Positions 12,586 to 22,819 of a stretch of DNA of 64,000 bases are shown in pieces. The translations under genes were made by a program, and so were the position numbers. The DNA is taken from assembly GCA_033032865.1 (NCBI GenBank), contig JAWHQI010000065.1:310001-374000 (forward strand), given 5' to 3'. The notes under the pieces are model-generated. The model ran no database searches and was not told the origin of the DNA. It saw only the letters and a program-made list of their open reading frames with translations. How positions within the stretch are numbered: position 1 is the stretch's first letter; each line of letters starts with the position of its first letter. Source of the stretch: Dactylorhiza incarnata. Taxonomy: Eukaryota; Streptophyta; Magnoliopsida; Asparagales; Orchidaceae.

Positions 12586-12600
12586 AATCTCCCATCCTTA
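12586..12600 (-). other. Polypurine tract of chromovirus B
   Basis: On the minus strand it reads TAAGGATGGGAGATT, then the LTR start TGTGGCATCC. Position and composition fit a plus-strand primer site. Confidence 0.75.
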
Positions 12601-12622
12601 TTGAAATTTTCGTCCTCGAAAA

Positions 12623-14187
12623 TTAAGCTTCAAAATCTTCAAAAAGAAAAGGATAATCCCTTCTCATGATCTCTTCTTTTTCCCAAGTTGTCTCTTGCTG
12701 AGTTCTACCATTCCACCAAACTTTAACATAATTTACTATTCTGTTCCGTAACTAGTTACTGCGTTGATCAATAATCTTCAATGGTCGAGTTGGACTGGAT
12801 AAATATGCATCCACCAGTACTTCTGAGATTGGTACAATTTTATCTGGATATTATATAAATTTTCTGAGTGTGGAGACATGAAATACATTATGCAATCCAC
12901 TCAAATCTTCAGGCAATGCAAGTTTATATGCTACTGGTCCAATTCTTTCTAAAACTTTAAAAGGACCTACAAAGCGGGGGCTCAATTTGCCCAAACTTTT
13001 TATTCTAGTTGCACCGCGAAATGGTTTGATCTGTAAAGAGACTTCATCTCCTACTGAAAACTCCACTTTTCTATGTTTGGCATTATAATATTTTTTTGTC
13101 TATCTTGTGTTGTTTTTAGCCTTTCTTGAATAATTTTCAAATTTTTACTAATGTCATCCGCAAATGATCGATCCAGTAGTACTGTATCTTCTCTTTCTCC
13201 CCAACACAAAGGAGTTCTGCATCTCCTTCCATAAAGTGCTTCAAAAGGAGGCATTTTGATACTTGATTAAAAACTATTGTTATAAGAAAACTTTATTAGA
13301 GGGATGTGATCTTCCCATGATCCTCCAAAGTCAAAGACACACATCCTCAAAAGATCTTCTAAGATTTGGATAGTTCTTTCTGAATGATTATCTGTCTGTG
13401 GATGAAAGGTTGTGCTATAATTTAATTTAGTACCCAAGAGTTTATGGATTAGTCTCCATTCTTTTGCAGTAAATCTTCCATCTCTATCTGACACAATTGT
13501 TGTTGGGACTCCATGAAGTCTGACAATTTCCCGTATGTACTGCGGTGCTAGAATTTCTCCTGAATCAATGCATTTGTTTGACAAAAAGTGTGCTGATTTT
13601 GTAAGTCTGTCAACAATCACCCAAATGGAATCGTGTCCTTTATAATTTCTGGGTAAACCATGCACAAAATCCATTGCTATGTCATCCCACTTCCACTCAG
13701 GAATGGGTAACGATTGTAATAATCCACCGGGCCTTTTATGTTCTCCTTTAACAACTTGACATGTATGACACTTGACGATAAATTGAATAATATCATTTTT
13801 CATATGAGGCCACCAAAAATATTGTTTCAAATCTTGATACATTTTTGTACTGCCGGGATGAATTGAATATCCTGACTGATGTGATTCTTGTAAAATTTTC
13901 TCTCAGATTTCCCACACTTCTGGAACACAAACTCGTCCTTTAAAGATGACAAGCCCATCCTCATAAGAGAAATCTTTTGATTTTCCTTCATTAAAAAGTT
14001 TGATCGTCTTTAATAATAATGTATCAGTACTAGTTTCTGATTTGATTTGGTCTTTAATCGTATACTGTATTTCCATATAGCAACATATAGCTTTCTCTAC
14101 TTCTTCCGCTGAGCTTACCACGACTATTTCAAGTTTCTCAAGTTCAACTAATAATTCTATTTGTTGAGTAATTATCCAGGAACCTGT
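12623..14187 (-). pseudogene. Integrase and chromodomain of chromovirus B
   Basis: Frames at 14121-13903, 13842-13267 and 13254-13051 are one reading frame with a few stops; the rest is shifted at about 13066. Visible blocks are YQDLKQYFWWPHMKNDI and CHTCQVVKGEHKRPGG of the zinc domain, catalytic MDFVHGLP, VSDRDGRF and a degraded third block (TDNHSERTIQ, with the catalytic E kept). After LSGLHNVFHVSTLRKF comes a chromodomain (VKVWWNGRTQQETTWEKEE) that I read directly from 12623-12850; it ends in TAA at 12623. The N-terminal edge is the Copia insertion point. Confidence 0.88.
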
Positions 14188-14674
14188 TGTTGGGTTTTTC
14201 TAAATACCATTCATAATGATATGAACACATCAAATGTGTGCAGCGGAAGAAAACTAGAACAACCCAAAGAGTAAGGATCTTGCGGATCTCATGAATCAAA
14301 AGATTTGGAAAGCAAAAGCAATATACCTTCGCGGGATTGAGTCAATACTCAACCAAGATGCTCCAAGAAGGAATCCGGTAGACTAAATTTGAGTTCCAAG
14401 AACCGAAATGTATCTGTTCCTCTACAGCGATCCACACGAACGATGGAGAACCCCAAAGCCTTGTCGAACAAGGAATGGGTCGGAGTAGGAAGCTCTCAAC
14501 ATCCCCACGGACTGCTAGGTCCGAGACAGGGGAGGCGGCGACCGTCGGCGGTGGAACTCGGCGAACGGGAAGAACGAGAAGCCTTCTTGCGGAACCTTTC
14601 CGGGCGGCTGTTCACGTCTCAAATCGCAAAAGAGTTCTCTATATCACGCATCCCATCGAATACCTAATCGCGTT

Positions 14675-14683
14675 CCTTTTATA
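14675..14683 (-). promoter_or_regulatory. TATA box in the Copia 3' LTR
   Basis: TATAAAAGG on the minus strand. It is kept in the 5' LTR at 22219-22227, where it would drive the element's transcript. Confidence 0.6.
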
Positions 14684-14759
14684 CGCAAGGTATAAAATAG
14701 GCTATCCGCAGACCAGAGGAAAAACAGAACATTTCTGTCTAGATTTACACATTCGCCGA

Positions 14760-15090
14760 ATTCGACAATTCGACTAAACAATATAGCCGAATTCGACTAT
14801 ATACAATAACCGAATTCGTCTATATGTTATAGCCGATTCGACTATATAAATTCGGTTATATGATTTCGTCGAAACCATTTCGTCGAACTAACACAATTCG
14901 GCTAAACCCTTTAGTCGAATTTGTTTCAGTTCGGCTAAACACTTTAGCCGAATCGATATCGCTGAATTTCATTAGTCGAATCAACATAATTCGGTTAAAC
15001 CCTCTAGCCGAATTTGACACAGTTCGGTTAAACCCTTTAGCCGAATTTGTCTAGCATAAATCCATTCGTTTAAACCCTTTAAACGATTTC
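14760..15090. repeat. Hairpin-repeat segment in the Copia LTR
   Basis: At least five variants of an inverted repeat, TTCGGCTAAA then CCC then TTTAGCCGAA, interleaved with simpler 'CGAATTCGACTATA' units. The same segment is at about 22290-22620 in the other LTR. Confidence 0.85.
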
Positions 15091-15284
15091 CCGTTGAGAC
15101 ATTCTCAAGGTAATTCCAAGCAGTCACAGGATTGGTCCTCCACTCATATCCAATATGAGTAAGGCCAACACAATCCTTTCTCCAACTTCTCCAAACGCTT
15201 TTATGTGCGACCATATAAGCTCATATCGCGTTGGCAGCAAGACTAACTGTTGATTGCTTTGAGATCACCTCAGAAACTCCAACA

Positions 15285-15298
15285 GTCTCCCACTTGAT
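15285..15298 (-). other. Polypurine tract of the Copia element
   Basis: Minus-strand ATCAAGTGGGAGAC directly before the LTR start TGTTGGAGTT. A standard position and composition. Confidence 0.8.
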
Positions 15299-16194
15299 CA
15301 CAAAGTATCAACAAAAGTCTCACAAACAATGAGCGACATCTAGCAATACATCATTGCTACCCAAGCAATAAGAGTTCATAATCCGGATAGAACTAGAGGC
15401 ATGGACCGTGTCACCCTCATAATTGTTCAATCCTAGTTTCTTGATCTAGACTAGACTGTCTGAAATTGGTGAGCTCAATATCATATATTGACTCAACCAA
15501 GCATGGCCATGCATTTCTCAGTCTCATTCCATCAAGGGGCCCATGGATGTAACTCCTGTCACACAGGAGGACAAATCCCATTTCTGCTCACACACAAACA
15601 TCCAAATGATTCGTAACATACCCAATAACCACCCTTATCATCAACCTTTCTCAAGAGAAGACTTTAGATGACATCAAAGTACGCTCTTCCTCACCCGATG
15701 AATGCTGTGACTTCAGGTCAAAGGACCACAAACACCATTGTCACTTGAGACCTACTTGTGACACGTTCATATAACAATCCACAAAGTAGTCTCACGGGGG
15801 GGGGGGGGTCTGTCCAGTACAACTTATTCTTAACAAGTACCCATTTGATGACTTGATATCACAATATCATGACCTGTGAGAACCGATCATCAGTCAACGC
15901 ACATGCTAGTCTTACGGTCTCATCCTCACATTAAAATCTAGGATGATACATCGACCAGGGACCATTTAAGAATGAAGCTTCAAATAAACATAGGCCCTCA
16001 CATTCAAGTCACGTACTTGAATTCCTATGAAAGAAAACATTCTAAGGGCATTCATTATGTTAATTAGTCTATTATATAGAAACAGTTGACATAATAAAAG
16101 AACTTGCTATAAATGTAAAATGAAACATACAGTATACATTACAATTCATCACATGAATAAACAACCAACAAACATACAATCCACAAAGCTCCCA
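15299..16194 (-). other. Untranslated 3' region of the Copia element
   Basis: About 0.9 kb between the end of the gag-pol frame and the 3' LTR. No open frame of note and no recognised motif. It has a 13-base G run (C on the element's strand) near 15796. Confidence 0.7.
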
Positions 16195-19100
16195 CTAAAG
16201 ACGATCATTCAGGTATCTAATACTCATTGATCTAACATGACCATCATGCTTCTTTTGCGCAAGAGGCTTTGTCAGTGGATCCGCTATGTTCTCTTCAGTT
16301 GGTACTCTGCAAATGCTCACATCTCCTCGATCGACAATCTCTCGAATAAGATGGAACCGCCGAAGTATGTGCTTGGAGCGCTGATGAGATCTAGGTTCCT
16401 TAGCTTGTGCAATAGCACCGTTGTTGTCACAGTAGAGAACTATGAGATCAACAATGCTAGGAACTACATCTAGCTCGCCGATGAATTTCCTAATCCACAC
16501 AACCTCCTTTGCCGCATTTGCGACAGCAATATACTCGGCTTCTGTCGTAGAATCGGCAACTGTCTCCTGCTTGGAACTCTTCCAGCTTACAGCTCCTCCA
16601 TTAAGGCAAAATACAAAACCTGACTGGGACTTTGAATCGTCCCTATCAGTTTGGAAGCTAGCATCCGTGTAACCACTTACAATGAGCTCTTCCTCTCCGC
16701 CATACACCAAGAATGTATCCTTAGTTCTTCTCAAGTACTTTAGGATATTCTTGACAGCAATCCAGTGACTCTCACCAGGATCAGACTGATACCTGCTCGT
16801 CATGCTCAAAGCATATGAGACATCAGGTTGAGTACACAACATTGCATACATGATTGATCCAATTGCTGAGGCATATGGAACCAACTTCATGCGGTCCTTA
16901 TCTTCCGAAGATTTCAGACACTGGTCCTTAGAGAGACTCACACCATGTGACATGGGTAAGAATCCTTTTTTGGACTCAAGTATGTTGAACCGTTTCAACA
17001 CCTTGTCAATGTATGTATTCTGGGTCAAATCCAGCAACTTCTTCGATCTATCTCTATAGATCTTAATACCAAGTATGTAAGTCGCTTCACCCAAGTCTTT
17101 CATAGAAAAGCAGTTCCCTAGGTTGTTCTTAACAACTTGCAGGGTCGGAATGTCATTCCCGATCAGCAGTATGTCATCTACATACAATATCAGGAAGACA
17201 ACAATGCTCCCACTAATCTTCTTGTAAACACAAGGCTCATCTTCGTTCTTGATGAAACCAAACTCTTTGATCTTCTCATCAAAACGCAGATTCCAACTTC
17301 GAGAAGCTTGTTTCAATCCATAAATGGATCGATTCAACTTGCATATTTTAGTTGCTTCACTTGGAGATACAAAACCCTCGGGTTGTGTCATATACACTTT
17401 CTCAAGGAGGTTTTCATTGAGGAAAGCCGTTTTGACGTCCATTTGCCAGATCTCGTAGTCATAATACGCAGCAATAACAAGTAGAATTCTAATGGACTTG
17501 ACCATAGCTACAGGGGAAAAGGTTTCATCATAGTCAACACCATGAATTTGCCTGAAATCTTTAGCCACCAGCCGGCCTTTGAATGTCTGTACATTCCCAT
17601 CCATGTCGGCCTTCTTCTTGAAGACCCACTTGCACCCTATGGGTCGTACCCCTTCAGGTGGTTCCACCAAGGTCCAAACTTGGTTTGTGTACATGGAGTC
17701 CATTTCAGATTTCATGGCCTCAAGCCACTTCTCGGAGTCTGGTCCATTCATAGCCTCTTGGTAGGTTGCAGGCTCATCATCATGATCCATAAGCAACACA
17801 TTACCTATTTGAGTCATGAGAAATCCGTATCTCTCAGGCTCAAATCTTGGTCTACCACATCTACGTAGGACTTGTGTTTCTTGAGCAGGCTCTCCAGCTA
17901 CAGCTTCTTGTAGTCCTTGCTCAGGTTCCAATTCCGGTTCGTTCATTGTTTGTGGCTCTTGAACTTCTTCAAGTTCTACCTTTGTAGTCTTTCTGGATAA
18001 GAACTCTTTCTCCAAAAAGACACCAGTCCTTGCGACAAACACTTTGCCCTCGGACGACAAGTAAAAGTAGTATCCTTTGGTTTCCTTAGGATACCCCACG
18101 AGATAACATTTATCCGATTTGGGTTCCAGCTTGTCAGGCGTTTGACGTCGCACGTATGCCTCACAGCCCCAAATCTTGATGAACGACATACTAGGACGCT
18201 TCCCAGTCCATATCTCATGTGGTGTCTTTAGAACCGTTTTCGTTGGAACTCGATTTAGTGTGAAAGCAACAGTCTCTAAAGCAAAACCCCAAAAGGAAAC
18301 GGGCCAATCTGCATGACTCATCATCGATCGCACCATGTCTAACAAGGTACGATTCCTCCTCTCAGAAACATCATTATGTTGCGGTGTTTTGGGTGGGGTG
18401 AGCTGTGATACAATACCACACTCTTTCAGATGATCACGGAACTCCTGACTCAAATATTCGCCACCTCGATCAGATCGGAGTGCTTTTATCCTTTTTCCCA
18501 GTTGGTTCTCTACTTCATTTTTAAACTCTTTGAACTTTTCAAAGGTCTCGGATTTGTTCTTCATAAGAAACACATATCCGTATCTACTGAAATCATCAGT
18601 AAATGTAACGAAGTAGTGAAACCCACCTCTAGCCATAGAACTCATGGGTCCGCACACATCACTATGTATGACACCCAAGAGATCATCTGCCCTCTCAGTA
18701 TGACCAGTGAAAGGGACTTTAGTCATTTTGCCTAATAAGCAAGACTCGCATCTCTCAAATGATTCATAATCAAATGAGTCCAGTAGTCCATCTCTATGGA
18801 GCTTGGATATGCGTTTCTCGTTTATATGGCCCAAACGACAATGCCAAAGGTATGTAGGATTCGAGTCATTTGTTCTTAGTCTTTTATTATTTTCTACATT
18901 ATAGATCGGATGGTCTAAGTTCAAAACATATAAACCATTAAACAATTGGGCTACACCATAACAAACATCATTCATAAAAATCGAACAACATTTGTTCTTA
19001 ATTATAAACGAAAAACCCTTCATGTTAAGACATGAAATGGATATAATGTTTCTAGTTATGGCTGGAACATAATAACAATTATCTAGTTCTATTACAAGCC

Positions 19101-20151
19101 CAGTGGGCAAAGAAAGACAGTAGACACCAACGGCGACGGCAGCAACTCTTGCTCCATTCCCGACGCGCAGGTCCACCTCCCCTTTAGTCAGCATTCTTCT
19201 CCCTCTCAGTTCCTGCACATTTGTACAAATGTGAGAACCACATCCGGTATCCAATACCCAAGATGAAGGAGCAGAAAGGTTTATCTCTATAACGTAAATA
19301 CCTGAAGTGGAAGTCATACTTCCTTTCTTCTTTTGCAGATCCTCAATATAGAGGGGACAGTTCCGCCTCCAATGCCCTGCCTTACCGCAGTGGTGACACT
19401 TTCCTTCTTTCGCCAGACCTTTCTTTTTCAGTGCAGAAGACTTGGGATCAAGAGGAGACTTAGATCCAATCTTCGTCTTCTTAGATCCCTTGCCCTTGCC
19501 CTTGCTCTTATGCACCATCAATATGGGGCTGGCAGGCTTGGCCTTCTTCATATTGTTCTCGGCAGTTCTCAACATGCCAAGGAGCTCGGGCAGTGTCTTT
19601 TCTATTTCATTCATGTTATAGTTTAAGACAAACTGCTCGTAACTGTCCGACAACGATTGCAGGATCAGATCCGTGGCCAACTCTTGGCCCAAGGGAAAAC
19701 CCAGTTTTTCAAGGTTCTCTATATACCCAATCATCTTGAGTACGTGAGTCCCTACTGAGTCTCGAGCTCCCATTTTGCACTGAAACAATGCCTTGGATAT
19801 GTCAAACCTCTCTTGCCGGGCTTGCCCCTCGAACATTTTCTTGAGGTGCCTGATTATCTCATAACCACACATGCTCTCGTGTTGCTTCTGAAACTCAGAG
19901 GACATGGTAGCAAGCATGAGGCATTCTACATCCAAGGTATCATCCTGATACTTCTTGTAAGCATCTTTATCTGCACTCGGAGCATTTCCGGCCGGCTCTG
20001 TGGGGGCTTCACCTTCCAAGACATAGAGCTTGCGCTCTTGCCTGAGAACAATTCTCAGGTTCCTATACCAGTCGAGGAAGTTCGTCTCATTGAGCTTATC
20101 CTTCTCAAGGATGGATCTCAAGGACAGGGTGGAGTGAGATCCACTTGCCAT
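16195..20151 (-). CDS. Copia gag-pol polyprotein, intact frame (1318 aa)
   Basis: One open frame encodes everything a Copia element needs. I chose the ATG at 20151 (MASGSHSTL) because it opens the conserved gag and has a good start context (TCCATGGC); the frame stays open for eight codons upstream. Numbering from that upstream Met: gag 9-250; zinc knuckle CHHCGKAGHWRRNC at 260-273; protease LDTG at 308-311; integrase zinc residues H445, H450, C476 and C479; catalytic triad D506, D569 and E605; reverse transcriptase YVDD at 998-1001; RNase H with D1171, the TEAE block near 1212 and D1250. All catalytic residues I checked are present. With both LTRs, primer site and polypurine tract present, this copy may still be able to move (inference). 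Confidence 0.95.
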   Translation of the reverse strand: MASGSHSTLSLRSILEKDKLNETNFLDWYRNLRIVLRQERKLYVLEGEAPTEPAGNAPSADKDAYKKYQDDTLDVECLMLATMSSEFQKQHESMCGYEIIRHLKKMFEGQARQERFDISKALFQCKMGARDSVGTHVLKMIGYIENLEKLGFPLGQELATDLILQSLSDSYEQFVLNYNMNEIEKTLPELLGMLRTAENNMKKAKPASPILMVHKSKGKGKGSKKTKIGSKSPLDPKSSALKKKGLAKEGKCHHCGKAGHWRRNCPLYIEDLQKKKGSMTSTSGIYVIEINLSAPSSWVLDTGCGSHICTNVQELRGRRMLTKGEVDLRVGNGARVAAVAVGVYCLSLPTGLVIELDNCYYVPAITRNIISISCLNMKGFSFIIKNKCCSIFMNDVCYGVAQLFNGLYVLNLDHPIYNVENNKRLRTNDSNPTYLWHCRLGHINEKRISKLHRDGLLDSFDYESFERCESCLLGKMTKVPFTGHTERADDLLGVIHSDVCGPMSSMARGGFHYFVTFTDDFSRYGYVFLMKNKSETFEKFKEFKNEVENQLGKRIKALRSDRGGEYLSQEFRDHLKECGIVSQLTPPKTPQHNDVSERRNRTLLDMVRSMMSHADWPVSFWGFALETVAFTLNRVPTKTVLKTPHEIWTGKRPSMSFIKIWGCEAYVRRQTPDKLEPKSDKCYLVGYPKETKGYYFYLSSEGKVFVARTGVFLEKEFLSRKTTKVELEEVQEPQTMNEPELEPEQGLQEAVAGEPAQETQVLRRCGRPRFEPERYGFLMTQIGNVLLMDHDDEPATYQEAMNGPDSEKWLEAMKSEMDSMYTNQVWTLVEPPEGVRPIGCKWVFKKKADMDGNVQTFKGRLVAKDFRQIHGVDYDETFSPVAMVKSIRILLVIAAYYDYEIWQMDVKTAFLNENLLEKVYMTQPEGFVSPSEATKICKLNRSIYGLKQASRSWNLRFDEKIKEFGFIKNEDEPCVYKKISGSIVVFLILYVDDILLIGNDIPTLQVVKNNLGNCFSMKDLGEATYILGIKIYRDRSKKLLDLTQNTYIDKVLKRFNILESKKGFLPMSHGVSLSKDQCLKSSEDKDRMKLVPYASAIGSIMYAMLCTQPDVSYALSMTSRYQSDPGESHWIAVKNILKYLRRTKDTFLVYGGEEELIVSGYTDASFQTDRDDSKSQSGFVFCLNGGAVSWKSSKQETVADSTTEAEYIAVANAAKEVVWIRKFIGELDVVPSIVDLIVLYCDNNGAIAQAKEPRSHQRSKHILRRFHLIREIVDRGDVSICRVPTEENIADPLTKPLAQKKHDGHVRSMSIRYLNDRL

Positions 20152-21040
20152 GGAAATTCTACAATAAATTTGCAAAAGATTTAGTACTGTATTTCAAAAT
20201 ATATTTTATATTAATAAGGACTTTAATTAAAAGAGCTCCCACTATTTTAATCAAATCGATAACCCTTAATATCGATTCAGAGAGTTTATGCGAGCTACTC
20301 TCTTAGTGGACAAGATCCGTATTTCACCAACACAATGAGTCCGCTTTGGCGTTTCTCTCACGATGTGGTTATTTAGGTAGACAACACTTGTCAATTGCAT
20401 CACTATGCAACTCTTGTATGGTTGGTGAATAACTCTTTATTTGCATCCATCATATGGAACGTGCCAACCCTATGCCTCTAAGCACTCAACCTTTGAGGTC
20501 ACTTAGTTAAGTTAGACCTGATGTCGACAGTGAGATATCACAATTATCCGCTCGCACCCTTACCTAGATAGATTAATGCACCTTGCTTTGGCAAGCCCAC
20601 ACTTCATCGATCGAGGCAGGAAGAGTGTCATCCACCAGAAGGCATCCAAATACTTAATATTAGATAAGGGATTTTATCTTTCAATTGATGAACATTTCAT
20701 CGTGATTAGCATTTAACCACCGTGCACATACACAAAACAAATGCATCCCCTATGTGCACATAAAAGGATTATCAACAGTTTGATAAAATGGGCTCAATCT
20801 GAATACTTAGAACACTTCTAAATCTCCAGATTTACATGCATTGAACACAAGCAAAGCAACTCCACTTATGCAGTAGACAAGCTCGTCTCTCAATGTCAGA
20901 TTCAAAATCCATGACATTTGGTTTCACAAACCATATCGAGGGACAGTTACCGCAAAGGAGAAACAATCTCTGAAACAATGAGATCGCAACGCAATCACAT
21001 GCGTTCCTGCCGGGGTTCCAAGAATAAATCTATACATTTA

Positions 21041-21671
21041 GGCTCTGTTTGGCGCGGCTGCAGCGACTGGAGAAGCAGTGGGGGGAAGCAGTGGTGGAAT
21101 AATCAGCTGTTTTGCAGAGTGGTGGCAGAATCTGTGAAACTGTTTGGAAGAACAGATTTTTTAGTGTTGTTCAAAAATAGAAAACTGTGAAAGCTGTTTG
21201 GAAGAAACAATGGCGGGAAAAGACTAAATATATAACGTAAAATAATAATGTTATTATAATAATAATGTTAATAAAATTATATTAATAATTACTAATAATA
21301 AATAATATAATAATATTATTATATTAATGTTATAATATATATAATAAATAACGTTATTATAATATATAATAAATAACGTTATAATATATAAACGTTATTA
21401 TATATAAATAATATTATAATATATAATAAATAACTTTATAATATTATATATAATAATTATAATATATAATAAAAAACTGCAGCGCTGCAGCCAAGGCTGC
21501 AGCGCTGCAGCGTTTTCCAGCCGCGGGAAGGCACTCTCGATTGGAAAACAGCGGGGGCCTGCAGTTAATCACGGTGGCTGATGCCACAGTGGAGCCCCAA
21601 ATTATTTGTTTGGCGCGGCTTTTTAGGAAGTGGCAGTCCCCCACTCCTAAAACGCCGCGCCAAACAAAGCC
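21041..21671. mobile_element. Tourist-like MITE (PIF/Harbinger type), 631 bp
   Basis: Terminal inverted repeats read GGCTCTGTTTGGCGCGGC at the left and GGCTTTGTTTGGCGCGGC on the other strand at the right, with one mismatch. Both ends are flanked by TTA (21038-21040 and 21672-21674). A TTA duplication with this kind of end is typical of Tourist/Harbinger MITEs. The middle (21239-21475) is nearly pure A/T. It encodes no transposase, so it would need one from elsewhere. Confidence 0.88.
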
Positions 21672-21721
21672 TTAGAACGCTTCCAAATTTCTAGATTTGC
21701 ACGCACTTGATCGCAACCTGC

Positions 21722-21732
21722 CTCTGATACCA
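21722..21732 (-). other. Primer-binding site of the Copia element (tRNA-iMet)
   Basis: TGGTATCAGAG on the minus strand, one base inside the 5' LTR and complementary to initiator tRNA-Met. Confidence 0.9.
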
Positions 21733-21733
21733 C

Positions 21734-22819
21734 TGTTGGGTTTTTCTAAATACCATTCATAATGATATGAACACATCAAATGTGCGCAGCGGAAGAAAAC
21801 TAGAACAACCCAAAGAGTAAGGATCTTGCGGATCTCATGAATCAAAAGATTTGGAAAGCAAAAGCAATATACCTTCGCGGGATTGAGTCAATACTCAACC
21901 AAAATGCTCCAAGAAGGAATCCGGTAGACTAAATCTGAGTTCCAAGAACCGAAATGTATCGGTTCCTCTACAGCGATCCACACGAACGATGGAGAACCTC
22001 AAAGCCTTGTCGAACAAGGAATGGGTCGGAGTAGGAAGCTCTCAACGTCCCCACGGACTGCTAGGTCCGAGACAGGGGAGGTGGCGACCGTCGGCGGAGG
22101 AACTCGGCGAACGGGAAGAATGAGAAGCCCTCTTGCGGAACCTTTCCGGGCGGCTGTTCACGTCTCAAATCGCAAAAGTTCTCTATATCACGCATCCCAT
22201 CGAAGACCTAATCGCGTTCCTTTTATACGCAAGGTATAAAACAGGCTATCCGCAGACCAGAGGAAAAACAGAACATTTCTGTCTAGATTTATGAATTCGA
22301 CAATTCGACTAAACAATATAGCCGAATTCGACTATATACAATAAACAAATTCGTCTATATGCTATAGCCGATTCGACTATATAAATTCTGTTATATGATT
22401 TCGTCGTAACAATTTCGTCGAACTAACACAATTCAGCTAAACCCTTTTGTTGAATTTGTTTCAGTTCGGCTAAACACTTTAGTCGAATCGATATCGCCGA
22501 ATTCCATTAGTCGAATCAATATAATTCGGTTAAACCCTTTAGCCGAATTTGACACAGTTCGGTTAAACCCTTTAGCCGAATTTGTCTAGCATAAATCCAT
22601 TCGTTTAAACCCTTTAAACGATTTCCCGTTGAGACATTCTCAAGGTAATTCCAAGCAATCACAGGATTGGTCCTCCACTCATATCCAATATGAGTAAGGC
22701 CAACACAATCCTTTCTCCAACTTCTCCAAACGCTTTTATGTGCGACTCTATATGCTCATATCGCTTTGGCAGCAAGACTAACTGTTGATTGCTTTGAGAT
22801 CACCTCAGAAACTCCAACA
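21734..22819 (-). repeat. 5' LTR of the Copia element (1086 bp)
   Basis: Partner of 14188-15284 with the same TGTTGGG and CCAACA ends. It contains the promoter copy that would drive gag-pol (TATAAAAGG at 22219-22227, minus strand). Confidence 0.95.

Larger units (their letters stand above)
14188..15284 (-). repeat. 3' LTR of the Copia element (1097 bp)
   Basis: TGTTGGGTTTTTC at the left and ACTCCAACA at the right. It matches 21734-22819 with scattered substitutions and small indels. It carries the hairpin-rich segment described separately. Confidence 0.95.
20152..21733 (-). other. 5' leader of the Copia element, holding a MITE
   Basis: About 1.6 kb between the 5' LTR and the gag start, of which 631 bp is the MITE at 21041-21671. 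I see no gene in the remainder. Confidence 0.75.
14188..22819 (-). mobile_element. Ty1/Copia element, structurally complete (8632 bp)
   Basis: Two LTRs of about 1.09 kb (TGTTGGG...CCAACA), an iMet primer site, an intact gag-pol frame and a polypurine tract. Integrase lies before reverse transcriptase, so it is Copia. It is inserted in the RNase H region of chromovirus B. The flanking 5-mers are CCTGT (14183-14187) and CATGT (22820-22824), a target duplication with one change. The LTRs differ by a few percent by eye, so it is not brand new. A MITE sits in its leader. Confidence 0.95.
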
